A stretch of 42,011 bases of DNA from Verrucomicrobiota bacterium. Lineage in GTDB: Bacteria; Verrucomicrobiota; Verrucomicrobiia; Verrucomicrobiales; DEV007. Every line of letters begins with the position of its first letter. Within the stretch, counting starts at the first letter, position 1. A model generated the notes under the pieces. It searched no databases. It saw only the letters and a program-made list of their open reading frames with translations, and was not told the DNA's origin. The translations under genes were made by a program, and so were the position numbers. The stretch is taken from assembly GCA_020630975.1 (NCBI GenBank), contig JAHDID010000034.1, positions 22,648 through 64,658 on the forward strand. The letters run 5' to 3'. This document shows positions 21,363-30,199 of this stretch, in pieces.

Positions 21363-23639
21363 TTACTCAGCTAGTCCTAGTGTGACCTGCTGGGCTTTGC
21401 CCCACTGGCGACCAGCAAGCTTCACAGCCCAGAGGTTTTCGCCTAGGGACTCGACTGCAGTGATTTTGCAGCCTTCTGCCTCGCCGGCGGATAGGGCTTT
21501 CTCGCTGTAGAATGTCAGGCTGCCCTCCTGGGCGCCAGCATCGCTGAGCACGATGGTGACCTGGCTGGGTGTCACGCGGATGTCGTCGATCTCGGTGGCA
21601 CCTATGGATAGGTGCAGATCGGACCCGACTAGAGTCGGGCCAGCGCCATCGATAGGCGTGAAACGCAGCAGAGCCGAGGCGTGCTGATCGAGTGGCTTGG
21701 TATTGTAGGAGCCAGTGGTGTAGTCGATCACTTTGTTTTCCCAATAGTCGAATACCGCACACTTCTTCTCCGTAGGTAGGCCTGCATCTGAAAAGACTAG
21801 ATTAAGGTGCTTGGTCTCTTCGCTGGAGTTGTAGAGATTGTACACAGCGAAGTCGCCGTAGCTGCGCGAGGCGGCAAAGCCTAGGGTAGTATTTTCAGTC
21901 GACTTGCCCAGAGTCAGCAGGCGAGCTGGCTCGCGGCTACCGGGGCGCATGATCTCGTAGTTTCTCCACACCTCTTGCACGTCGGGCTTATTGATCGGCT
22001 CGCTGATCATGGCGGTGCCACCGACTAGGGTGTTGATGTTGTGCCAAGTCTTCCACATCTCTGCGCCCTGTGGCGTGTAGCCGACCACGCGGCTCTCTAG
22101 TTTGGTCTCTAGGTAGGACACGTCGGGATCATTCTGCCACCAGACATTGTCGTAGATCTGAAAGCGCAGCACCGAGTCTAGGCAGTGGTCGAAGTGAGCC
22201 GGGTGCGAGTCGGGGCCGACGCGAGCCGAGTCGATGTAGCCGATCACGCCACGAGTCGGCTGGCCTAGGCAGGACAGCATATACATATCCTCGCCAGCGG
22301 CCTCGCGGTAGAGGGTGTAGAGCTCGCGAAAGATCTGCAGACGCGTCTTGGTAGGATCGAGGAAGCGGCTGCCGATACCATTGAAGTCTATCTTGATGTA
22401 GCCAAAGCCACGGTCGCGCGCGTCTTTGATGATGTTGTAGAGGTATTTCTTGGTCTCAGGGTGATCGGGATTCACCCACTTTGCACCGGCTGGGTGGAAT
22501 GGGTTGGGATTCATGAAACTCTCGATGCCCTTGGCATTGCGCTGGATGGCATCGGGATGCTCCGCTACCCAGGGGTGGTCGGGGTGGATCATCAGCGGGG
22601 CGAACCACACACCTGGTGTACAGCCAGCCTCGCGGATGGTTTTTGCCACGCTGGCCATGCCCATGGGAAATTTGTCGTTGGCGCTCCAGTCGCCATCCAT
22701 CTTTTGGTAGCCATCGTCGATCTGCACGATGCCTTTGCCAAAGGTGTTGGGATTTTCCTTGATGGTCTTGGTCACATCTAGCACGTGAGCGGCATCGATC
22801 TTGGTGGTGCGATCGTACCAGCTGCACCAGCCGTAGATAGCGCCTTTGTTGGTGCGGGCATTGTGGGTCTCGGCCACCCAGCGGGTCCACACATCGGTAG
22901 CGGTAGCGATCGGCTCAAAGCAAAAGATCATCTCCTCGCCACGGCGGCTCTGGCCAGCGCGGACCAGCACATCGTCCATAGCGACAGCGGCGATCACGCG
23001 CTCCTCGCGAGCCTGCACGCGGCAGTGTGCCTCGGCTGGGCCGACTGGACCTGCTAGGAAACCCTTACCATTTTTGTGATAGATCAGAGCGGCTTCGTTC
23101 AGGCTTTTCTCCGCCTCGGCCAGGCTCATCGCAGGCGTCGCCTCCATCAGCGGTGTCACTAGCCAGTCGGCGGTGTTCTCCACGGTGAATTTACCACCGG
23201 GACCCTCACGGGTGTCGAATAAGTCGATCGCACGGAACTTCACATCATCGTCGGTGCGATTGTGAAACACCGCCTGCAGGGTGAAGGCGCGCAGGTTTTT
23301 CAGGCGCTTGAGGCGCAGGGTGTATTGAAATTCGTCATTCCCATAGGTCGCTTCGCTTAGCTCAGCCTCGCCGTAGGGCGTGGTGCACGTGCGAGTGCTC
23401 ACCGGCTCCAGCACCGTGTAGCCCTTGGTGCCGACACGATGGTTTTTGCCAGCACGCTCATAGACAGCAGAGGATACACCGCTGAACTCCGTGATTTCAT
23501 CGGCCTTCACCACGATGCGGCTCGAGTCTTCTGAGAAACTCACCCACGCGTCAGCAGCTGTCGCGGCGGTTTTGAGAGAACAGATCAAGCCGACCATGGC
23601 ACAGATCCCGAGGATTGAGGTGTTTCTACGATTTATCAT
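21363..23639 (-). CDS. Secreted GH36-like alpha-galactosidase
   Basis: The 758-residue product has a signal peptide (about 1-29), an N-terminal beta-sandwich, and a (beta/alpha)8 barrel from about 265 with IYGWCSWYD, GIVQIDDGYQKMDGDW (Asp308-Asp309) and GVWFAPLMI. The predicted nucleophile Asp418 lies in GFGYIKIDFNG, as in clan GH-D/GH36, and DSARVGPDSHP is a candidate acid/base region. A C-terminal beta domain follows. It should hydrolyse terminal alpha-galactosides or related sugars, but exact specificity is unknown. It precedes the sulfatase gene by 81 bases on the same strand. The upstream 150 bases contain no further gene. Confidence 0.85.
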   Translation of the reverse strand: MINRRNTSILGICAMVGLICSLKTAATAADAWVSFSEDSSRIVVKADEITEFSGVSSAVYERAGKNHRVGTKGYTVLEPVSTRTCTTPYGEAELSEATYGNDEFQYTLRLKRLKNLRAFTLQAVFHNRTDDDVKFRAIDLFDTREGPGGKFTVENTADWLVTPLMEATPAMSLAEAEKSLNEAALIYHKNGKGFLAGPVGPAEAHCRVQAREERVIAAVAMDDVLVRAGQSRRGEEMIFCFEPIATATDVWTRWVAETHNARTNKGAIYGWCSWYDRTTKIDAAHVLDVTKTIKENPNTFGKGIVQIDDGYQKMDGDWSANDKFPMGMASVAKTIREAGCTPGVWFAPLMIHPDHPWVAEHPDAIQRNAKGIESFMNPNPFHPAGAKWVNPDHPETKKYLYNIIKDARDRGFGYIKIDFNGIGSRFLDPTKTRLQIFRELYTLYREAAGEDMYMLSCLGQPTRGVIGYIDSARVGPDSHPAHFDHCLDSVLRFQIYDNVWWQNDPDVSYLETKLESRVVGYTPQGAEMWKTWHNINTLVGGTAMISEPINKPDVQEVWRNYEIMRPGSREPARLLTLGKSTENTTLGFAASRSYGDFAVYNLYNSSEETKHLNLVFSDAGLPTEKKCAVFDYWENKVIDYTTGSYNTKPLDQHASALLRFTPIDGAGPTLVGSDLHLSIGATEIDDIRVTPSQVTIVLSDAGAQEGSLTFYSEKALSAGEAEGCKITAVESLGENLWAVKLAGRQWGKAQQVTLGLAE

Positions 23640-23788
23640 AAAATTTGAGTGGTGATATTACTGTTATAACGACGCTCGTCATCACTCTAGCATTGTTTTT
23701 TTGAGCTTTTTTGATGTGTTAGGGTTGTGACCAGGGGATTTGCGTGGTGATGCTTCTTGGTCAGAACTCATACCTCTTGCAGGGCTGT

Positions 23789-24349
23789 TCACTTTGATAT
23801 GAGGTAGAGGACGTCTTCCTGCATGTGGTATAGTTCGTCCGCCAAATTGCTATTGTGTGAAACCACCTTCCGTTCGAATTTCTTAAAATTTTCGGAATCT
23901 AGCCCCCTTGCATACCAATGTAGAAGTAAACCACAGTATTGTATCTTAGCTTCATCGAAAGTTTTACGAGTTATGGCACACCATCCATCTGGGTCGCCAC
24001 CTCGTTCTAGACTTCGTAGGTTTCGGATTCGCTTTTCACGCTCATCGACAGCTTTCTTTTGTTCAAGCCACCTGTTGATTTTCGAATCCCCCCAACCTTT
24101 TCTTCGGAGATTATCGAGTTCTTTTTTGTCCACTCGACCTAAATCTCTCTGATGATTGGCTGATCCCAGAGCTGTGCCACAATCACATATTTTCTTTTGA
24201 GCTTGGAAGTATTGTTCCCCATCGCCTAAGCGATCGATAATACTAGGATTGGATAGCGGAATAAGCTTCCTGTCATACGATTGAAAAACCTCACGAATAG
24301 CATCTAAATCTGATTTGGGCGGTATAACGATGGTTATGAAGTGGCACAT
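23789..24349 (-). CDS. Hypothetical protein with MCHF N-terminus
   Basis: The 186-residue product begins MCHFITIVIPPKSD and contains an early CDCGTALG motif (Cys56, Cys58). A highly charged helical region follows (KKELDNLRRKGWGDSKINRWLEQKKAVDEREKRIRNLR), then GGDPDGWCAITRKTFDEAKIQYCGLLLHWYARGL. No signal peptide or membrane segment is present. I do not recognise a family. A Cys directly after the start Met is reminiscent of proteins that use an N-terminal Cys, but this alone is not evidence. Base composition is more AT-rich than the flanking protease gene, so it may have been acquired. Confidence 0.6.
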   Translation of the reverse strand: MCHFITIVIPPKSDLDAIREVFQSYDRKLIPLSNPSIIDRLGDGEQYFQAQKKICDCGTALGSANHQRDLGRVDKKELDNLRRKGWGDSKINRWLEQKKAVDEREKRIRNLRSLERGGDPDGWCAITRKTFDEAKIQYCGLLLHWYARGLDSENFKKFERKVVSHNSNLADELYHMQEDVLYLISK

Positions 24350-24365
24350 GACTTCGGCAGTACAG

Positions 24366-26000
24366 CTATCTCTCTATAGGAGCAGGACGGTTTCGAAATC
24401 GACTTGCCAGCCATATACCCGCCGGCCATAGGGCCGTAGATATACCGATCGCAGCCATCACCTTCGATGGAGCGTACTCGCTGACCAGTAGCGGCCAACT
24501 AAAGATGACCACATCAGCCATGAAGTGGCAGATGACGACGGTGAGGAAGTCGAAGCGGAAAAAGGCCCAGCCCCAGATGATGCCGACTACGGTCATGACT
24601 AAGGCACGGCCCCACCAGGGATTCTCCGGTGGTAGAAAGCCGAGCGAGGTGTGGATGAGACCAAAGATGATGGCGGGGATGAGGATCGCTAGCCACTTCG
24701 ATTTTGTCAGCTTGCGGATCCACATAGCGGCAAACAGGCGATAGCCCGCCTCCTCGCACACGGCGATAGGGAAAAAGAATAGCACAATAGCCAGTGCAGG
24801 GATCTGCCGATCGAGCATGGAGAGAAAAAAGGCGCGCGGCTGCAGGCCGACCTCACCGCCCAGCAGGTGCTCAAAGCCGAGCACCATGAGGATGACCACC
24901 CCACCGCAGAAAAAGCCCAACGCCCCTCCGCGCAAGGAAGCCATACCGACCTCAGGCAGGTGCCAGCGAAAGCGGGTGTACTCCCAAAAGCTGGCCGTCT
25001 TTTCCAAACCGCCGCCAGGAGCCCGAGTGCCGCCCGCCAGTAGCGCCCAGCCAAAGACAAAGGCCCACATGGCCAGTAGCATCTGGGTACTGATCAGCTT
25101 TACCCAGGCATTGAAGCGCGGCCACACGGGGTCCCAGGCATCGTAGCGGGTATTGGCATCGAGCATGGCCGAGCCGAACACCATGGCAAACATGACAGCC
25201 GCTACTTTCAGCGCAGGGATCAGCTCGATCTCGCCGCCGCGCAGCTGAAAGAGAAACAGAATGTAGGCCGCCACTAGACCCAAGCCCATACACAGGTAGC
25301 CAAACTGCGACATACCCTGCTCGGGGCCACGCAGCCGCTTCGATTCGCGGGTAGCGGCTTCGGTATGGGCGATGCGGCGGCCGATGGCGGTGATGGTGTC
25401 GCCGCCGGTAGCCACGGCGAATTTCTCGTTCAGCGAGGGGCTGCCCTCAAATGAGCGCTGCAGATCCAGCCGATGGTGCACCACGCCATCGCGAGTCGAG
25501 CTATCCGACTGCACTACGGTGAGCTGCTCGGAATCGATGTGAAAGGTCTGCTCGATCTGCTGGTGCGCGAGATCGCGAAAAGCCTCGGCGCTCAGCCCGC
25601 CTTTATCCAGATCGGGATCCTGTGCCTGACTCACGCCGATCAGCCGCCCATCAGGATGCATCACCACTGTCAGTGTTTTTGGGGTGCCGGCTTTTTTGAA
25701 ATGCACATAGTAGCGCACTAACCCATTGGCCTCGCCGGTGAGCCGCTTGGTTTCCTCCAGGCCTTTTTCTCGCTGCAGGGTATCGAGCACCTCATCTCGC
25801 ACCGCTAGGCTGACAAATGGCACGTAGCCCTGGTGATCGATATCTCGCTCAGTCAGCACCTCGCGGGCTCGCTCGATGTAGCCGCTCTTGGGCTGGCCCA
25901 CATCCACACCTGCCAGTGGCCAGATGCTGGGAAAGCAGCACAGCACGGCGATGAAGCCAGCGAGACAGAGACCCCAGGCGATGATGGCTTTTAGCGACAT
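24366..26000 (-). CDS. CPBP-family intramembrane metalloprotease with large N-terminal domain
   Basis: The 544-residue protein ends with a CPBP (CAAX protease/bacteriocin-processing, Abi) domain. Its motifs are CEEAGYRLF, giving Glu416-Glu417-x3-Arg421, then FGLIHTSLGF and CHFMADVV. About seven to nine membrane segments lie in the second half. Residues 30-215 form an unusually large soluble domain after a single N-terminal membrane helix (VLTERDIDHQGYVPFVSLAVRDEVLDTL, DLAHQQIEQTFHIDSEQLTVVQSDS, VVHHRLDLQRSFEGSP) that resembles PepSY-like sensor folds. The enzyme probably cleaves membrane substrates. Members often serve in immunity, signalling or peptide processing, but here the substrate is unknown. 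Confidence 0.85.
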   Translation of the reverse strand: MSLKAIIAWGLCLAGFIAVLCCFPSIWPLAGVDVGQPKSGYIERAREVLTERDIDHQGYVPFVSLAVRDEVLDTLQREKGLEETKRLTGEANGLVRYYVHFKKAGTPKTLTVVMHPDGRLIGVSQAQDPDLDKGGLSAEAFRDLAHQQIEQTFHIDSEQLTVVQSDSSTRDGVVHHRLDLQRSFEGSPSLNEKFAVATGGDTITAIGRRIAHTEAATRESKRLRGPEQGMSQFGYLCMGLGLVAAYILFLFQLRGGEIELIPALKVAAVMFAMVFGSAMLDANTRYDAWDPVWPRFNAWVKLISTQMLLAMWAFVFGWALLAGGTRAPGGGLEKTASFWEYTRFRWHLPEVGMASLRGGALGFFCGGVVILMVLGFEHLLGGEVGLQPRAFFLSMLDRQIPALAIVLFFFPIAVCEEAGYRLFAAMWIRKLTKSKWLAILIPAIIFGLIHTSLGFLPPENPWWGRALVMTVVGIIWGWAFFRFDFLTVVICHFMADVVIFSWPLLVSEYAPSKVMAAIGISTALWPAGIWLASRFRNRPAPIER

Positions 26001-26067
26001 GCTAGAGTGTAGCGGTCATCTGGCGATTGCGCTAGCGCAGGCAGCTACCAAGCCGTAGGATGTTGGC

Positions 26068-26640
26068 ATGATCGAGGGCTCCTTAACGGTAAATTCTCAG
26101 CAGCCTACTCCAGACCTAGCCTATGAAATCCATGGCGAGGTCGAGTTTCCGGAATTGCAGTTTCGGTTTAGGAAAACGCCTAAAGAAACTCGTGTCTATC
26201 AAGTCGGCCCCGATGGCGAAGAGCTGCTGATCGGAAAGACCAAGCTGAGCCGCGGAGGTCCGCTGGGGTTATATCGTAGAGAGAGGCTCGACTTCGAAGT
26301 CGGCAAACAATCGATCATGATGGAGGATCGGATTCTGTCGAAATGGATCTACTATCGCGGAAAAAAGCAGCGGCTTTTGATGAATGTCTCGTCGACTGCA
26401 CCCGAAGAACCAGCTGATCTCGATGATTCCGGCGAGGGCGATGATATAGAAGAAGAGGAGACCAATACGGCTGTAGAAATCTCTGAATGGCGAACTGTCG
26501 AGCTAGCCAATAGCCGTCTCGAGCAACACGACTACGAGACAAAGTTTCGTATCTACTCGCCCAATGAGGAGGAGGGGCTGATCATCGCATTCGTTGGATT
26601 TCACTACTGGGCAGGGCAATACCAACCATCGGACGCATAA
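26068..26640 (+). CDS. Acidic hypothetical protein
   Basis: The 190-residue product starts MIEGSLTVNSQQPTPDL, has a beta-rich first half (ELQFRFRKTPKETRVYQVG, LDFEVGKQSIMMEDRIL), a strongly acidic hinge (DDSGEGDDIEEEETN, about 130-145) and a beta-rich end (ETKFRIYSPNEEEGLIIAFVGFHYWAGQ). No signal peptide. No family is recognised. It is divergent from the CPBP protease with 67 bases between the starts, so the two may share a control region. Confidence 0.6.
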   Translation: MIEGSLTVNSQQPTPDLAYEIHGEVEFPELQFRFRKTPKETRVYQVGPDGEELLIGKTKLSRGGPLGLYRRERLDFEVGKQSIMMEDRILSKWIYYRGKKQRLLMNVSSTAPEEPADLDDSGEGDDIEEEETNTAVEISEWRTVELANSRLEQHDYETKFRIYSPNEEEGLIIAFVGFHYWAGQYQPSDA

Positions 26641-26970
26641 TTTCGATCAACTTCGGCTTTGTGGTCTCCGCGTCTTTGGGTGAAGGGCCTGAGAAGGGTG
26701 GTATAGGTGACGAAACCAATGGCTCTAGAGCATTGATGGAGGCCTCGCGCAAAGACGCAAAGACCGCAAAGCTTGGGCATTGCCCCCGATTCAATAGGGT
26801 GCAATCGGAGGAGCTGGAGGAAAGCGACGTTCTAGGTCGAGTAGTCCCAGAGGGACGAAAGAAAATAGCCGGTGGTGCAGCGTAGCGAAACCACCAGATT
26901 TCTAGTGTCTCATCAGGCAAGTCCCGGCAAGGACCACAGAAGGTGCCCGTAGAACTTTTTGGAGAACCGA
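26641..26970. repeat. Intergenic cluster of palindromic (REP-like) repeats
   Basis: This 330-base convergent gap holds no credible gene but several imperfect palindromes. CTTTGTGGTCTCCGCGTCTTTG from 26657 is the degenerate inverse of the stretch 26743-26771 (CGCAAAGACGCAAAGACCGC). CCGATT/AATCGG flank a CAATAGGGTGC box at about 26789. GTCCC/GGGAC occurs near 26844. GGTGGT/ACCACC frames GCAGCGTAGCGA near 26872-26893. Segments of this style are known as dispersed extragenic repeats in PVC and Bacteroidota genomes. No Y1 (RAYT) transposase is in the window. Confidence 0.6.
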
Positions 26971-27762
26971 TTACTCGAAAGACTCCATCGGTGGTGCGCC
27001 CATGGTGGAGTAGCCATTGTCGACGTGGATGACCTCGCCGGTGACACCGCTGGACAGATCGCTGAGCAGGTAGACGGAGCTACCACCGACATCTTGACCT
27101 ACGATGTTGCGTTTCATTGGCGCGACCTTGGCGGTGTAGTCGATCATCTTGTCGATATCGCCGACCACGGATGCAGCTAGGGTCTTTTGAGGGCCGGCCG
27201 AGATGGCATTCACACGGATATTTTCTCCACCCAGATCGTGTGCCAGGTAGCGGACCGATGCCTCGAGCGCGGCTTTGGCTACGCCCATCACATTGTAGTG
27301 GGGGATGACCTTTTCGGCACCTAGGTAACTGAGCGTGACGATGGAGCCGCCGTCGGGCATGAGCTTGGCAGCCTCCCGAGCCATCGGCACCAGGCTGTAG
27401 GCGCTCACATCCAGAGCCAGAGCAAAGCCCTCTCGAGAGGTATCGACGAAGCGCCCCTCAAGGTCGGCAGAATTAGCAAACGCTATGCTGTGCACAAAGA
27501 AATCGATATCGCCAAAGCCCTCTTTAATCGCCTGAAATCCGTCGACGATCGACTCATCGCTCTGCGCATCCATGGGGCAGGTGAAAGAGACGCCCTCTTT
27601 CTCGGCGATCTTGGTGATACGGCGCTCCACGGCCTTGCCGGGCAGATGGGCCAACCCTACCTCGGCCCCCTGTGCCTGGAGGCTCTTCATGATATGGTAG
27701 GCAAACGAGTACTCATTCACGAGCCCCGTCACGATTCCCTTCTTTCCTTCTAGCAGCGACAT
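26971..27762 (-). CDS. fabI: Enoyl-ACP reductase (NADH), FabI type
   Basis: FabI performs the last reductive step of each fatty-acid elongation cycle, using NADH. The 263-residue product has the FabI-specific glycine-rich start GKKGIVTGLVNEYSFAY, and HSIAFANSADLEG. The active-site residues fall at the same numbers as in E. coli: Tyr146 (SYLGAEKVIPHYNVMG), Tyr156 and Lys163. An Ala sits where E. coli has Gly93 in HSIGF, a position where substitutions are known to lower triclosan sensitivity; whether that applies here is untested. It lies alone between repeat DNA and the MGH1-like gene. Confidence 0.96.
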   Translation of the reverse strand: MSLLEGKKGIVTGLVNEYSFAYHIMKSLQAQGAEVGLAHLPGKAVERRITKIAEKEGVSFTCPMDAQSDESIVDGFQAIKEGFGDIDFFVHSIAFANSADLEGRFVDTSREGFALALDVSAYSLVPMAREAAKLMPDGGSIVTLSYLGAEKVIPHYNVMGVAKAALEASVRYLAHDLGGENIRVNAISAGPQKTLAASVVGDIDKMIDYTAKVAPMKRNIVGQDVGGSSVYLLSDLSSGVTGEVIHVDNGYSTMGAPPMESFE

Positions 27763-27831
27763 CCTGCCACTTATTGTGTGGGAGCCGCTTTTTCAAGGGA
27801 TTTTCTCGCTCGCGGGGCGCTAGCCAGCTCG

Positions 27832-29997
27832 CTATAGCTGGCCTGTGATGCGGCTCAGAGTAGGAGAATGAGCGATCCTATCGCCATCACAATAGAGTGT
27901 CAGCCCGGCACCTCGGCCATACCTCTCCCCCGTGCGATCCCAGACGATGGTCAGCTGGCGGCCGTGGTAGTGGACATCGTCTAGGCAGAAGTAGTCCCAG
28001 GTATCGGTGGGTAATAGTGGATTTACCACCACCTGGTCGCCTGCCTGCGGACGCAGCCCGACTAGGCCGGTGATGATCAGGTCATTGTAGGTAGAGTGGT
28101 TGTAGTCTTTGCCTCGGTGTTTGCCACCCTTGCGTTTTTCCAGCTCGGGATCGGTCTCGGCCCAATCGTGCAGTCGGGTGCGGGCGATCCAGTCGCCCGT
28201 GTGGGGGTGGATATTTTCATCGATCCATGGCACCACGGTGCCGTCCTCTCGAGTGAGCTGATGCGAGCGGGTGTAGCACTGCAGGGTCTGGTAGTAGGCA
28301 TCTCGATCGATCACGTCTTGCTCGTAGTTGTTCAGCAGATTGGCCAGAGCCGTCAGTACACTACAGGTCGCTAGCGGCCAGCTAGGGCCATTCCACTGGC
28401 ACTCGTGGCCCTCATACGATAGACGAAACGCGGGGTGACGCTGCTCGGCGAAGGTCGGGCCGTATGGGGCGTAAAAGCCCTCGGGATCCATGAGCTGGTT
28501 CCAGCCTGCCTCGTAGCCAGGGTCGGGTAGATTGAAATACCACGGGGTGTAGCCATATAGCTCGCGCACATCTTTGAGCGGCTCATCCGGCTTTGCGGGT
28601 TGGGATTTCAGATCGGGTGCCGGTAGTATCTTAAAAAATTCCGCCTCAGGGTCCCAGAGTTTTTCCTGAATCAGTTTTTTCAGGGTAGCGGCTTTATCAT
28701 TGTAGGTAGCAGCTAGCTCACTATCGCCAGCCATATCGGCGATCGCTGCGATCGCCCGTGCATCGCCATACATGAAGCTATTCAAAGTAGGGCGAAAGCC
28801 ATGCTTGCCGATCGATGCCTCGCCACCGTCGCGATCGTCGATGGTATAGAAAAGCCCACTCTCTCTCTGCCCGATATCGTTTCTCCCCCGCCACGACCAG
28901 CCCTTCTCCCAGGCCTGATAGTTGCCAACTAGATCGGGGAGTAGATCGATGAGCAGCTCGGGATCGGGAGTCACGAGGTCTCGCTGGTAATAGGCATCGG
29001 CTATCCAAAAGCTGTAGCTACGCGGGCTGCCGCCTTTGCGTAGCCAAAAGATCGCATAGTCATCCATATACTGTGGATCGTGCAGCCAGCGGCCCTCGTA
29101 GAAGTGATGCGCCGCCGGGCAGCTGATGGTGTTGTGTTTGCCCGCCCAGCCGACCTTCGGCAGAAACTCGGTGATCACATAGCCATCAGGCGTGTCCTTC
29201 ACATGCTTGCGATAGGTCCACCAGCGGAAGTAATAGGTGCGCTGCATGTCTTCATCCGGACACTCAAAGAGCGGGATATTTTGTTTCAGAAAGTCGTAGG
29301 CCTCGCTATTCGGTATATTGGCGAAAAGCTCCTCATCCTCGGCATTGAACCGATCGACATAAGTCTTGAGATTGTCATAGCTCAGGACCATCGGCTCGGT
29401 GTCGAGCGGCTCTTTCGACTGATGAGCAGTGCGCAGCCCGGTGATCGATAGATCGGTAAAGTCCACAGTCGTATCGTCTGGGGTATTGCCATTGCGAATC
29501 ACCACCGAGGTGAAGCTGAAGTCTCCCCTCAATACCATCGACTCTGCAGCACCGGTCATCGTGATGGTGGCGACATCTGGTTGGTCGGTGTGATAGTCGA
29601 TAGCGATCAGAAAGCGGCGCGGCTCGTCGACCACCACAGGGATATCCCCTGGCATCGAGATGTCCTGATTTTTCTGTCCATCAAAGACAGTCCAGACCGT
29701 AGGCCCCCAGCCATTACCAATCGCTAGTACTGGCCTCGCCCCTCTGCCTAGCTGTAGAAAGGAAAAGGATGGGTTATTCGAGAATTTCCTAAAACACAAA
29801 GTCGCAGAAATTTCGACCCTGCCTAAAAATTGATCGGAAGGTCCCTCTATCGCCTCCCAATCAAACACCGTCATTTCGCCACCGCCGGAGATGCCGCTTC
29901 GATTCAGGATATCTGGATGATCGGCGGCCTGAATGGCTGATGAGGTCAGACTTAGGCAGGTAAACGCCACCAGAAGTGGAGTAGTGTGAGATATCAT
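27832..29997 (-). CDS. Secreted MGH1/GH63-like (alpha/alpha)6 glycoside hydrolase
   Basis: The 721-residue product has a signal peptide (about 1-24) and an N-terminal beta-sandwich of about 200 residues (FDWEAIEGPSDQFLGRVEIS, FLIAIDYHTDQPDVATITMTG). A helical barrel follows from about 230, with MQRTYYFRWWTYRKHV, EFLPKVGWAGKHNTISCPAAHHFYEGRWLHD, WIADAYYQRDL, TLNSFMYGDARAIAAIAD, ECQWNGPSWPLATCSVLTAL and GKDYNHSTYNDLIITGLVGL. This resembles the MGH1-like/GH63 C-terminal catalytic fold. Substrate is unknown; the setting with sulfatases suggests an extracellular polysaccharide or glycan. A degenerate repeat lies just upstream of the start codon. Confidence 0.75.
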   Translation of the reverse strand: MISHTTPLLVAFTCLSLTSSAIQAADHPDILNRSGISGGGEMTVFDWEAIEGPSDQFLGRVEISATLCFRKFSNNPSFSFLQLGRGARPVLAIGNGWGPTVWTVFDGQKNQDISMPGDIPVVVDEPRRFLIAIDYHTDQPDVATITMTGAAESMVLRGDFSFTSVVIRNGNTPDDTTVDFTDLSITGLRTAHQSKEPLDTEPMVLSYDNLKTYVDRFNAEDEELFANIPNSEAYDFLKQNIPLFECPDEDMQRTYYFRWWTYRKHVKDTPDGYVITEFLPKVGWAGKHNTISCPAAHHFYEGRWLHDPQYMDDYAIFWLRKGGSPRSYSFWIADAYYQRDLVTPDPELLIDLLPDLVGNYQAWEKGWSWRGRNDIGQRESGLFYTIDDRDGGEASIGKHGFRPTLNSFMYGDARAIAAIADMAGDSELAATYNDKAATLKKLIQEKLWDPEAEFFKILPAPDLKSQPAKPDEPLKDVRELYGYTPWYFNLPDPGYEAGWNQLMDPEGFYAPYGPTFAEQRHPAFRLSYEGHECQWNGPSWPLATCSVLTALANLLNNYEQDVIDRDAYYQTLQCYTRSHQLTREDGTVVPWIDENIHPHTGDWIARTRLHDWAETDPELEKRKGGKHRGKDYNHSTYNDLIITGLVGLRPQAGDQVVVNPLLPTDTWDYFCLDDVHYHGRQLTIVWDRTGERYGRGAGLTLYCDGDRIAHSPTLSRITGQL

Positions 29998-30015
29998 GGG
30001 TTGGCTATTTCGGAC

Positions 30016-30042
30016 TCAAGGATGGGCTGCCTTCAGCTGCCC
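30016..30042 (+). repeat. Degenerate copy of the TCAAGGAGGGGCTGCC repeat
   Basis: The first 27 bases match arm one of the long inverted repeat at 38127 with two mismatches, then diverge. It lies 19 bases upstream of the MGH1-like start codon. It is a half copy with no partner arm nearby. Confidence 0.6.
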
Positions 30043-30191
30043 TGCTTGGCAGAGATCTATTGACCAATTACAGTTCGCCATCAAGCATCCACATATTCGA
30101 CTTTAATATGCAAATTATGCAAATTAATACACTCGAGGTCTCCTGTGATTGAGTTCCTTATTCCATTGTCGGGTCTAAAACTAACGTCGAA

Positions 30192-30199
30192 TAGAATAA
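30192..30199 (+). repeat. Left target-site duplication of the insertion sequence
   Basis: TAGAATAA abuts the left inverted repeat and is repeated exactly at 31263-31270 after the right one. Eight bases is the length expected for the IS1595 family. Confidence 0.9.

Larger units (their letters stand above)
29998..30199. other. Gene-free intergenic region with short repeats
   Basis: No credible ORF was found here. It contains a 27-base sequence at 30016-30042 resembling one arm of the hairpin at 38127-38215, and two tandem ATGCAAATT nonamers at 30108-30125. It ends with the TAGAATAA copy (30192-30199) that flanks the insertion sequence. Confidence 0.6.
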
